A stretch of 47,085 nt of DNA, from assembly GCA_050013075.1 (NCBI GenBank), contig JBEKFZ010000027.1, forward strand, positions 1-47,085. The letters run 5' to 3'. The notes below the pieces were generated by a model. That model ran no database searches. It saw only the letters and a program-made list of their open reading frames with translations, and had not been told where the DNA came from. A program made the position numbers and the translations under genes. Position 1 is the first letter of the stretch. Every line of letters starts with the position of its first letter. Origin of the DNA: JBEKIK01 sp050013075. Its GTDB lineage: Bacteria; Planctomycetota; Planctomycetia; Pirellulales; Thermoguttaceae. This document shows positions 1-7,667 of the stretch, one piece after another.

Positions 1-3000
1 GCCCCCACCGCCGCCGCGTTGACCGCCGCTGCCGCCCCCACTTCCGCCCCCGCCGCCGCGACCACCGCCGAAATTGCCTCCACCGAAATTACCGCCGCCG
101 AAATTACCGCCGCCGAAATTGCCGCCGCCGAAATTACCGCCGCCGAAATTGCCTCCGCCGCCGCCAAAATTGCCACCGCCGCGCTGACCCACGCCGCCAA
201 AATTGCCGCCGCCGCGCTGACCCCCGCCGCCAAAATTGCCACCGCCGCCGCCACCTTGTTGGGCGTACTGTTGGTTCCCGCGGTTTTGCCCGCTTGATGC
301 GGTTGAACCGCGATTGGATCGCTGGCCATATTGTTGTGAACTTCCTCGGCCTTGACCGTATTGAGAAGAAGACATACTCCCGCTGCTGCCGGCAGTGCGG
401 GTAACTTGAATGTTTTCGCCCCCAAGCGCGCTCAAAGCCGCTTCCACCGATTGGGTGCTGGATCTGTGCAGCGTGACGACCTGCACCGACTCGTTTGTAT
501 CGGGGCTAACCGTATCCAGGGTTTCCACGAACTGCTTGACATCCTCGAACAGTGATTCCGGAGCGGCCACGATCAACGAATTGCTGCGCGTATCCACGCT
601 AACGGACATTTTCGGCGTTTCATCGCTTTGTTGGCGTCCAGTTCCGCCGCGCCCGCCCATGCCGCCCATCATTTGTTGAAAAAAGGCTTGAGGTCCGCCG
701 CCGGGCATTGGCATGTTCTGGTTGGAACTTTGGACCATCCGGTCGCGATAGACTTCCTCGACTATTCCGGCCACTGTCGCGGCATCGGTGTTGTACAGGT
801 AAATCATCCTCGCCCGTGGACTGACTTGAACGTCCTCGGGACTATCTTTTTGATCGAGGATTTTCAGTAGTTGCTCTATGGTATCAAGATCCGTGTCATT
901 GGCCTGCACGATTAGGGCATTGAGCCGGGAGTCGGGTGTAATTTTGATCGTGCCGGTGGTTTGAACTCTTCCGACTCCGCTTCCCCCAGCCCCGTCCAGG
1001 AATGATCCCAAGAGGTTTCCGGCCGGATTGCCCATGGCATTGTTGAGCATATTGCCCATAAGCGATCCGCCGCCGGTGTTTGTGGAACTGCCGGTGGAGA
1101 GCGTGCCGCCGCCCAAGATCAGGTCGAGGGTAGCGCCCACCACGGCGGCCTTGGCGTGTTTAAGGAAGAACATGTTATATTGCGGGCGGGATGTGGCTCC
1201 GCCGGCCAACGATGTCAGCAGTCTTTCGAACTCGTCCAATGCTTCTTCGTCCTCGCTGGCGATCATTACCCCTCCCGGTCCCGGGGCCACAATGATCGAA
1301 GCGGGTTCTTTTTTTTCCGTGGAAGCGGCCGGTGAAGACTTCTGTGGTTTAGGGACGGCGGTTTTGGGGAGTTCTTTTGTTTCGGCCGGTTGCGGATCGA
1401 CTTGCACTTCGTCGGCGACCAGGCGGAATACGGCCTTTTGAGGATTTTCGGTGGTTCTATCATCCGGCAAGGGCGGTCTTTTGAGGGGTTTATTCCCCGA
1501 TGGCGGTTCGGAAGGCGAGGGATTATTTTCACGCGGGTTTAACGAAGGCTGTCCTTTTTCTCTCTGATCCGAATCACTCGGCGGTCGTTTGGGCCGGTCC
1601 GATGGACTTTGTTGCGTTTCCTGATTTTCCAACTCGCTCGGCCTGAACGTGGGAATGGAATTTGAAGGCGCCACCACGCGTATCTTGCTGTTTGGATGCA
1701 TGGTGGGCCATATCTCCTGGATCCGCTCCAAGGCCGATCCCAGCGACCGTTGCGATAAGGGCAGCATCCGCATTTTGCCGGCGCTGGCCGTGACCATCGA
1801 GTTGGCGTCGGTTTCGCCCATTTGTTTCAGCATGGAGGTGATCTGATCGATTTGCGCGGTGGTGCCGCGGATTATCAGTTGCCGGGTGTTCAGATCGGCC
1901 TCGACTTGAGGACCGGAACCGCTTTTAGACGCATCAGTGCCGCCGCCGAAGAACTTATTGATCGCCTGCACGGCCGTTTGCGGATCGACCATTCGCAAGC
2001 GGAGCACCGCCACGCGCCGGGCATCTTGCTGCAACTGAGCCAAAGTGGCCCGGATCGTGGCGTGTTGGGCGGGCCGGGCAAGGACGAACAAGGTGTTGGT
2101 CTTGGCATCGAGGTTCATGCGCACGTCGGGCAGGCCGGCCAACAGGGTTTGCATCACTTTCTCGGTTAATTGAGGGTCGGCCGTATCAATCGAATAAGTC
2201 GCGAATTGCGGCGTTCCTTCCAGATCGCCGGTGGCGACGCCGCCCGGAGGCGCATCAATCGTTTTTAGAATTTCTTCCAGCCGGGCAATTTTTTCCGGCC
2301 TGCCGGTTGCTATTATGCGCTTATTGTTCGTATCGACGGTCAAGAGCAGCGAACCGTCGGTTGTTTTATATTGATCGCTGGGGATGTCGAGCAACTGACG
2401 CAGGTTGGGTAATATACTTTCAGGCGTGACGAAATGCAGTGTAAATGTCCGCAATTTTCCGGAGTTAATGCCTTCCGGATCTTCCAGGTGTTGGATTAAA
2501 TCGCGAATCACCCGCAGCCGCGCTGCGGTATCGGTAACGGAAAGCCGACGCGACTTGGGCAAAGGAACTATCGTGGTCGTTGGTCCTTTGAGTTTTTCGA
2601 TTTCTCCCGAGACCTCGTCGGGCGAAAGTCTTACCAGATCGAAATTCACGTTGACAAACTCCGAATCGCCTCGTTTGTCCAGCGAATCCAAGGGCACGGT
2701 GGGCACCATGAGAGGCGGAATATTTTCAAGACTCACCAGCATCAACATGCGGTCGCGGCGAATCAGCGTACAGCCCCTGGTCTGAAGCTGGGCATTCAAT
2801 ATGTCGATGGCCTGGGCCGGAGTCTTTTCCTCTTCGTCGACGTAATTGAAGGTGCCTGTGGGCTTGGCTTCAGGATTTATTACCAACGATAAACCTGCCT
2901 GATCGGCGAACCAAGGTATCACCACGTCCCAAGGTTGATAACGGAATGCAAGACGGATTTTTTCCGCATGTTTGGGCAATTCCACGCGCGGCTTGGGCGA

Positions 3001-3756
3001 TGCAGTCGCGGCGGAGGAGGCGGGCGCGGTTTTTTCCGCCGATGCAGCCGGTTTTTCCGCCGCGGTTTCCTGCGGCTTGGATTGGTCCGACGCCGACGGT
3101 TGTGCCTCGGACGCCGTGGAAGCGGCTGCCGGCGAAGATTCCGTCGAGGCCAATGACTCCCAATCGGCTTTTTGTTTATCGGTCAGGACGGCCGCCAAAC
3201 TACGTTCAGCCAAGGCTTGAACGATATGCGATTTTTTCTCGTCGTTTTTGGCTAGATCCTGCTTGAGTTTTTCTAATATGTCGGCAATCTGTTTTTTCTG
3301 CTCTTCCGAAAGGGCAAGCCGTTGGGCAACCGCCGGTTCGGCCAACGAGGCGAGTCCCAATCGGCTTAGACGAATCTGTTCCAGCAGTTTTTTTTGCTCG
3401 GCGTTAAGCAAGGCCAGGCATTTACTTTCCGACTCCTGGCGGAAGGCGGCCAATTTTTGCTCGCGATCAGCGGCCGGAAGATCCTTTTGCATTACCAAAT
3501 CCACGGCTTTGCTTTCGCGGTCGTCGATTAGGGATTGCAGTTTGGACTTTTGTTCGGCCGATAGTTGCAATTTCGCGGCTGTGTCGTCCTGAACCGCCAG
3601 TGATAATACGCCCACGAAATCATCGGCGCTATAGGCCCGCATGGGCCAAATGGCACATAGCAGCACTGCCATAACGGCAGCAAGCATCCGCCTAAAAATG
3701 CCGCTACCGACATCTACACCGATACTTACGCGATTGGTTTCAATATAAGCGTTCAA
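1..3756 (-). CDS. Secretin-like exported protein, partial (C-terminal end beyond left edge)
   Basis: One reading frame is open from about 3765 to base 1 without a stop, so at least 1252 residues are visible and the C-terminus is missing. I prefer the TTG at 3756 because GGAG lies 8 nt upstream; a GTG at 3765 and an ATG at 3687 are alternatives. A signal peptide follows (RRMLAAVMAVLLCAIWPMRAYSA). The next ~150 residues hold two LSAEQ/LSEEQ-type helical segments like the LTxxQ motifs of Spy/CpxP-like proteins, then an Ala/Ser/Glu-rich linker. The long middle has repeated beta-alpha modules of the secretin N1/NolW type, for example the stretches TNTLFVLARP, SRLNALIVQAND and SNSLIVAAPE. The tail is Gln/Gly/Asn rich. 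I see no canonical secretin barrel inside the window; it may lie to the left. It is probably a periplasmic or outer-membrane component of a type II-like or pilus-like system; function is inferred. Confidence 0.8.
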   Translation of the reverse strand, partial: MNAYIETNRVSIGVDVGSGIFRRMLAAVMAVLLCAIWPMRAYSADDFVGVLSLAVQDDTAAKLQLSAEQKSKLQSLIDDRESKAVDLVMQKDLPAADREQKLAAFRQESESKCLALLNAEQKKLLEQIRLSRLGLASLAEPAVAQRLALSEEQKKQIADILEKLKQDLAKNDEKKSHIVQALAERSLAAVLTDKQKADWESLASTESSPAAASTASEAQPSASDQSKPQETAAEKPAASAEKTAPASSAATASPKPRVELPKHAEKIRLAFRYQPWDVVIPWFADQAGLSLVINPEAKPTGTFNYVDEEEKTPAQAIDILNAQLQTRGCTLIRRDRMLMLVSLENIPPLMVPTVPLDSLDKRGDSEFVNVNFDLVRLSPDEVSGEIEKLKGPTTTIVPLPKSRRLSVTDTAARLRVIRDLIQHLEDPEGINSGKLRTFTLHFVTPESILPNLRQLLDIPSDQYKTTDGSLLLTVDTNNKRIIATGRPEKIARLEEILKTIDAPPGGVATGDLEGTPQFATYSIDTADPQLTEKVMQTLLAGLPDVRMNLDAKTNTLFVLARPAQHATIRATLAQLQQDARRVAVLRLRMVDPQTAVQAINKFFGGGTDASKSGSGPQVEADLNTRQLIIRGTTAQIDQITSMLKQMGETDANSMVTASAGKMRMLPLSQRSLGSALERIQEIWPTMHPNSKIRVVAPSNSIPTFRPSELENQETQQSPSDRPKRPPSDSDQREKGQPSLNPRENNPSPSEPPSGNKPLKRPPLPDDRTTENPQKAVFRLVADEVQVDPQPAETKELPKTAVPKPQKSSPAASTEKKEPASIIVAPGPGGVMIASEDEEALDEFERLLTSLAGGATSRPQYNMFFLKHAKAAVVGATLDLILGGGTLSTGSSTNTGGGSLMGNMLNNAMGNPAGNLLGSFLDGAGGSGVGRVQTTGTIKITPDSRLNALIVQANDTDLDTIEQLLKILDQKDSPEDVQVSPRARMIYLYNTDAATVAGIVEEVYRDRMVQSSNQNMPMPGGGPQAFFQQMMGGMGGRGGTGRQQSDETPKMSVSVDTRSNSLIVAAPESLFEDVKQFVETLDTVSPDTNESVQVVTLHRSSTQSVEAALSALGGENIQVTRTAGSSGSMSSSQYGQGRGSSQQYGQRSNRGSTASSGQNRGNQQYAQQGGGGGGNFGGGGQRGGGNFGGVGQRGGGNFGGGGGNFGGGNFGGGNFGGGNFGGGNFGGGNFGGGRGGGGGSGGGSGGQRGGGGG
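61..290 (-). repeat. In-frame Gly/Asn tandem repeats in the secretin-like protein
   Basis: Within the coding sequence a 15-bp unit encoding an Asn-Phe-Gly-Gly-Gly pentapeptide is repeated about seven times (roughly 67-164). It is followed (in plus-strand direction) by three longer units of about 30 bp encoding NFGG plus GQRGGG. The unit length is a multiple of three, so copy changes keep the frame. Such tracts change length by slippage. Confidence 0.85.
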
Positions 3757-4116
3757 TGATCGCACTCCGGATATTAGGTCTCTTACGGAAACACCCGATT
3801 GCAGAAAGTTCGCCGCATAGGAAAAAACAATAATTACCCCCCATTCTGACGAGCCAGTGCCGTTAATCCCACTTTTCCATGTTAATTTGAGGGTTGATCT
3901 GTTTCTAGGGAAAAACCAACAATCACTATGCATCATTAAGTAATAACCCCGACAGTGTGCAAAAGTTCTGAATAAAGCCTTATATAAAGCATGTCAGACA
4001 TGAATATAACCATTTCAAGTGGGACGTTAATACCGCACAAGATACAAATAGCGGCTAATGGAGAACCATTGGCCCGTTGGGCCGTCAAGCCGTTGGTAGC
4101 CGCCCCGAATTCTCAA
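3757..4116. other. Intergenic region between dapA and the secretin-like gene
   Basis: This 360-bp AT-richer gap carries the ribosome-binding GGAG for the secretin-like gene at its left end. On the minus strand there is a TTGCAC about 190 bp upstream of the start, but no good -10 box at the right distance, so I do not call a promoter. I see no convincing small gene, terminator or repeat. Confidence 0.5.
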
Positions 4117-5004
4117 TTAGATCAAGCCGTAGCGGCTGAGCGTTGCACGGAGTTTGTTTTCTTCGGCAGGGCTTAGCGGGGTTAGGGGCATGCGCAGTTC
4201 GCCGGTATCGCGGCCGAGCATACGCATGGCGATTTTGATGGGGATCGGATTGGTTGCCAGACCGAGCATGTCGCGGCAGATGGGGAAGAGTTTATGATGC
4301 CATCGCCTAGCTTCGGCCATATCGTTGCGATCGAAGGCCTGGATCATAAGCAACATATCTTTGGGTATGATGTTGCCGACCACGGATATCACGCCCCGGG
4401 CGCCGATGGCCATAAGCGGCAGAGTCAGGCTGTCGTCGCCACTTAATACCGTCAGATCGGTGGCGTTAATAATCTGCGAGGCCTGGTCCATCGAGCCGGT
4501 GGCCTCCTTGACCATGGTGATATTGGGCAATTCGGCCATGCGGGCGATCGTATCAGGCTCGATATTCTTGCCCGTGCGTCCGGGTATGTTGTACACGCAA
4601 ATCGGTATGTCCACGGCCTGGGCCAGGACTTTGAAGTGTTGATAAAAACCCTCTTGGGTGGGCTTGTTGTAATAGGGCGCTACTATCAAGACGGCGTCGG
4701 CGCCGGACTTGGCTGCCCAACGTGTGAGGTGTAAGGCTTCTTCGGTGCTATTGGACCCGGTACCGGGCATGACTTTGATTCTGCCCGCGGCCGCTTCGAT
4801 TACGGCGGCGATTACCCGCTCGTGTTCCGGGTGCGAGAGCGTGGGCGATTCGCCCGTAGTACCTGCCGGGCACAAGCAGGTCGTGCCCGCGGCTATTTGA
4901 AACTCCACTTGCTGTTGCAAGGCCTTGAGATCCACCTGACCGTCGCAAAACGGCGTGATCATGGCCACCGAAAGACCGGCAAATTCTTCACTGCGTGTTG
5001 TCAT
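4117..5004 (-). CDS. dapA: 4-hydroxy-tetrahydrodipicolinate synthase
   Basis: DapA condenses pyruvate with aspartate semialdehyde, the first committed step of lysine and diaminopimelate synthesis in the cytoplasm. The 295-residue protein has the usual family length. It shows the Schiff-base lysine K166 in MVKEATG, the tyrosine Y138 in VYNIPGRTG with the arginine R143 that binds the carboxylate, and the GTTGESPTL loop (T49-T50). The ATG start gives MTTRSEEFAG, a normal N-terminus for the TIM barrel. It lies 55 bp downstream of pdxJ on the same strand, so the two are probably co-transcribed. A working DapA suggests that meso-diaminopimelate or lysine is made here. No truncation or missing catalytic residue is seen. 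Confidence 0.96.
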   Translation of the reverse strand: MTTRSEEFAGLSVAMITPFCDGQVDLKALQQQVEFQIAAGTTCLCPAGTTGESPTLSHPEHERVIAAVIEAAAGRIKVMPGTGSNSTEEALHLTRWAAKSGADAVLIVAPYYNKPTQEGFYQHFKVLAQAVDIPICVYNIPGRTGKNIEPDTIARMAELPNITMVKEATGSMDQASQIINATDLTVLSGDDSLTLPLMAIGARGVISVVGNIIPKDMLLMIQAFDRNDMAEARRWHHKLFPICRDMLGLATNPIPIKIAMRMLGRDTGELRMPLTPLSPAEENKLRATLSRYGLI

Positions 5005-5059
5005 GGCATTAAATTACTAAAGATTATCCTCATTGGTTTCTAGATGGTGGGACTTCGTC

Positions 5060-5773
5060 TCACCCTATTAGCTGTTTCATTTCCCGAACGGCTTCCTGAA
5101 ATCCGACCATGACCGCTCGGGCGACGATACTGTGGCCGATATTCAATTCGTGCATTCCTTCAATCGCGGCAACGGGGCGGACATTGTGGTAATTCAATCC
5201 GTGGCCGGCGTGAAGGGCCATGCCTGATTGTCGAATCACAGCCCCGACCGATTGAAGTTTTTCCAGTTCTTTTTGTCTTGGGGCGCCGCTTTTGGATTCG
5301 GCGTATTGACCGGTATGGAGTTCCACGGCATCGGCTTTCAATCGGGCCGCTTCTTCGATCTGCCTTACTTCCGGATCGAGAAACAGACTGACCGAAATGC
5401 CGGCGTCCTGAAGACGGCGAACCGCGTCGGCTGCTCGAATTTTATGCGCGATAACATCCAGTCCGCCTTCCGTGGTGATTTCTTCGCGGCGTTCGGGCAC
5501 CAGCGTGGCCTGATCGGGTTTGACGTTTAAGGCAATCTCTAAAATCTCTTCATTACAGGCCATTTCCAGGTTGAGTTTTACGGTAACGGTTTCACGCAGG
5601 ATTCGCAAATCGCGGTCGTTAATGTGGCGCCGGTCCTCGCGCAGATGCAAGGTAATGCAGTCGGCCCCCCCTAATTCAGCCAGGGCCGCCGCCCATACCG
5701 GATCCGGCTCATAAGTACGCCGGGCCTGCCGAATCGTGGCTATATGGTCGATATTCACACCAAGTTCAGGCAT
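5060..5773 (-). CDS. pdxJ: Pyridoxine 5'-phosphate synthase
   Basis: PdxJ closes the ring of pyridoxine 5'-phosphate from 1-deoxyxylulose 5-phosphate and 3-amino-2-oxopropyl phosphate in the DXP-dependent vitamin B6 pathway. The protein begins MPELGVNIDHIATIRQARR, the typical family N-terminus, and continues with ITLHLREDRRHI and the C-terminal GHGLNYHNV and ELNIGHSIVARA motifs that bind phosphate. I start at the ATG at 5773 (237 residues). A GTG at 5812 would add 13 residues of low-complexity sequence not expected in the family. No strong Shine-Dalgarno precedes either start. It is the first gene of a probable pdxJ-dapA unit. Confidence 0.95.
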   Translation of the reverse strand: MPELGVNIDHIATIRQARRTYEPDPVWAAALAELGGADCITLHLREDRRHINDRDLRILRETVTVKLNLEMACNEEILEIALNVKPDQATLVPERREEITTEGGLDVIAHKIRAADAVRRLQDAGISVSLFLDPEVRQIEEAARLKADAVELHTGQYAESKSGAPRQKELEKLQSVGAVIRQSGMALHAGHGLNYHNVRPVAAIEGMHELNIGHSIVARAVMVGFQEAVREMKQLIG

Positions 5774-5848
5774 GGCAAGCTGTCTGTTAGGGGGTGTAGG
5801 GGTGGAAATCACTAGTCATAAGGATTTATTCATCCTGCAAAATAGGCC

Positions 5849-5876
5849 ATTAGAGTATTTTTTTGTATCAAGCCAA
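5849..5876 (-). promoter_or_regulatory. Candidate sigma70-type promoter for pdxJ-dapA
   Basis: On the minus strand TTGGCT (5871-5876) and TCTAAT (5849-5854) are separated by 16 bp. The -10 matches five of six consensus bases and the -35 four. The leader to the pdxJ ATG would be about 70 nt. Confidence 0.4.
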
Positions 5877-6095
5877 ACTTCAATTTCCAAATCGAGATTA
5901 TAACTCCATGTTTTTTCTCGGCAAGCCATGAGTATTATTCAGACAATACCGGATTTGGGGGATTTCAGGATTTTTGCTCCTGGGGGAACGGTTTTTGATA
6001 TGCCTGGACGTATGATTTATATAGATGAGCCCTCGATTTCGCCTCTGACTTTAAGCTACAGTTTTATAGATATCTTTTCTCAAGGGGGCAAAACA

Positions 6096-6443
6096 ATGAC
6101 ATGCCAAGAACTGGCGAAACGTATTGAAAAACTACAGCCCGAGGCCCTGCCGCGCGAGGTCGCTCGGCTCTGTTTGCTGCTGAGCAATTATGTTGATAAC
6201 CTTGACGAACTAAAAGACGAGGAACATCTCGCTCAGGTATGGAAGGACATGATGGTTCGGCTTCAGGCAGTGACCGACCAACATGAAGCCATGACGGCCG
6301 ACTTGGAAAAAATGTCTCGCACCAATCCCCATAAACTGACGTTTAATCAGATTATGGTGCTGATCCGCGCAATCAAGGTGCAAAGTCAAGTGGTTCAACT
6401 CTACATGGGCCAGCCAGTGGCGAAAGAAAGAGAGGAAAAATAA
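6096..6443 (+). CDS. Small helical protein of unknown function
   Basis: This 115-residue protein starts at the ATG at 6096, which has GGGGG eight nt upstream; an in-frame start at 5928 would add 56 residues of unlikely composition. It begins MTCQELAKRIEKLQPEALP and is predicted by eye to be almost all helical and charged, with no signal peptide or membrane segment. I do not recognise a family. It is transcribed away from pdxJ, and no gene follows on the same strand, so it looks monocistronic. The good ribosome site and coding-like composition support it as a real gene; the role is unknown. Confidence 0.7.
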   Translation: MTCQELAKRIEKLQPEALPREVARLCLLLSNYVDNLDELKDEEHLAQVWKDMMVRLQAVTDQHEAMTADLEKMSRTNPHKLTFNQIMVLIRAIKVQSQVVQLYMGQPVAKEREEK

Positions 6444-6538
6444 GGGTTCAGGGTTCGGAATGTAAAAACGTTGAAGATTGTTGAAGCGGTAAAAAAGATT
6501 TGTTCCGCTGAAACATAATCTACACTATTACCCAACCT

Positions 6539-6557
6539 CCGCGACCACTGGTCGCGG
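6539..6557. repeat. CCGCGAC hairpin repeat (family C)
   Basis: A perfect palindrome with an 8-bp stem, CCGCGACC-ACT-GGTCGCGG. Related copies lie at 20512-20529, 20554-20575, 30118-30134, 30168-30188 and 44779-44796, always between genes. Confidence 0.8.
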
Positions 6558-6585
6558 CTTAGTGCCTATCCGAATACCCATTTTT

Positions 6586-6651
6586 GTCATCCTGAGCATA
6601 GCGAAGGATCTTGATAATAGAGGCTAGATTCTTCGCTTCGCTCAGAATGAC
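6586..6651. repeat. GTCATTCTGAG-type inverted repeat
   Basis: The left arm (6586-6612, beginning GTCATCCTGAGC) is the imperfect reverse complement of the right arm (6626-6651, ending GCTCAGAATGAC), with about 13 nt between them. The arms would form a long hairpin. It is downstream of both flanking genes, so it may act as a 3' structure. Similar GTCATTCTGAGCGAAG motifs are common intergenic repeats in many bacterial assemblies. Confidence 0.7.
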
Positions 6652-6675
6652 GACCGGTTTTAGGATAAGCTTTTA

Positions 6676-6701
6676 ACATTCTGTCCACCGCCCACTGACC
6701 A
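6676..6701 (-). repeat. GTGGACAGT-type repeat directly after yebC (family D)
   Basis: Read on the minus strand this is GTGGTCAGTGGGCGGTGGAC, immediately downstream of the yebC stop codon. Related sense-oriented stretches follow the stops of fabD (21698), pilT (39055) and lie at the end of mnmG (46699). Confidence 0.65.
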
Positions 6702-7457
6702 CTACGCTTCCCCAATTTTCGCCATCACATCGTCTGGGATATAAAAGTTCGACGACACGTTCTGCACGTCGTCGTGATCATCGAGGCGTTCCATCAGTTT
6801 TAGGACTTTTTGGGCTGTTTCGGGGTCGGTGAGGTCGACTGTGGTTTTCGAGATGCGGGTGATTTGGCTGGCTTCGGGCGTGATGCCCGCGTCGGCCAGG
6901 GCCTTGGACACGTTTTGATATGCGGCCGGATCGCAGATGACCTCGAATTTGCCGGAGTCGCGTTTCACGTCTTCAGCCCCGGCTTCGAGGGCTATTTCCA
7001 TGAGTTTTTCCTCGTCCGTATTTTCGGTTGGGATGAGGAACAGGCCCTTGCTTTCAAACATCCAGGCCACGCACCCGGCCCCGCCCAGTTTGCCGTTGCT
7101 CAGTTCGAACACCTTGCGGATTTCAGGCGCTGTGCGGTTGCGATTGTCGGTAAGCACTTCGCAAAGGATGGCCACGCCGCCCGCGCCGTAACCTTCATAC
7201 ATCACTTCTTCGAGGCTGACGCCCTCCAGTTCGCCCGTGCCGCGTTTGATCGCCCGTTGGATGTTTTCCTTGGGCAGGCTCACGGCCTTGGCGTCGTCGA
7301 TGGCATAGCGCAGGCGGAGGTTGGCGCTGGGATCGCCGCCGCCCATTTTGGCCGCCACGATGATGGCCTTGGCCAGCTTGCTCCACAGTTTGCCCCGCTT
7401 GGCGTCGACCAACGCCTTTTTGTGTTTGATACCGGCCCAATGTGAATGGCCTGACAT
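6702..7457 (-). CDS. yebC: YebC/PmpR family protein
   Basis: YebC-type proteins are cytoplasmic; members have been described both as transcription regulators and as ribosome-associated factors that help translate difficult motifs such as polyproline. The protein starts MSGHSHWAGIKHKKALVDAKRG, the family signature, and continues with GGGDPSANLRLRYAIDDAKA and ENIQRAIKRGTGE. I chose the ATG at 7457 (251 residues) because it has GGGAG upstream and matches the family; an upstream in-frame start would add 14 unrelated residues. A 127-bp dispersed repeat ends 53 bp upstream of its start, so its leader may be structured. It follows the TPR gene on the same strand. Confidence 0.95.
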   Translation of the reverse strand: MSGHSHWAGIKHKKALVDAKRGKLWSKLAKAIIVAAKMGGGDPSANLRLRYAIDDAKAVSLPKENIQRAIKRGTGELEGVSLEEVMYEGYGAGGVAILCEVLTDNRNRTAPEIRKVFELSNGKLGGAGCVAWMFESKGLFLIPTENTDEEKLMEIALEAGAEDVKRDSGKFEVICDPAAYQNVSKALADAGITPEASQITRISKTTVDLTDPETAQKVLKLMERLDDHDDVQNVSSNFYIPDDVMAKIGEA

Positions 7458-7509
7458 AAATTGAACTCCCGTACTTGAAAAAAAACGCTCCCAACACAAA
7501 TGCCGGAGC

Positions 7510-7636
7510 TATTGAGTCTCAGGTAATGAATATCGCGTTTTCGCATCAGAGCCGGGCCGTGTCGGGTGCGGAATTACCGGGGCGACACGCCCCGGCTCTG
7601 ACTTTTCATGTGATATTCTTTTTCTGAGACTCAATA
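7510..7636 (+). mobile_element. 127-bp palindromic element, copy 1
   Basis: Ends in 13-bp inverted repeats, TATTGAGTCTCAG at the left and its reverse complement at 7624-7636. The middle carries the GC-rich core AGAGCCGGGCCGTGTCG and, 16 bp on, the inverse core ACACGCCCCGGCTCTGA. It has no coding capacity. It lies between the TPR gene and yebC, which point the same way, so it would be transcribed as a long hairpin in any joint mRNA. Confidence 0.9.
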
Positions 7637-7667
7637 AACCTTCAATACTATAATAACATCCAATATT

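Noticed and set aside
5774..5812. GTG start for pdxJ at 5812
   Set aside because: It would add 13 residues not seen in the family and has no ribosome site; the ATG at 5773 gives the typical N-terminus.
6810..7445. Plus-strand frame opposite yebC (211 codons)
   Set aside because: Antisense shadow of yebC; composition (Phe/Gly/His-rich) is that of a reversed frame.
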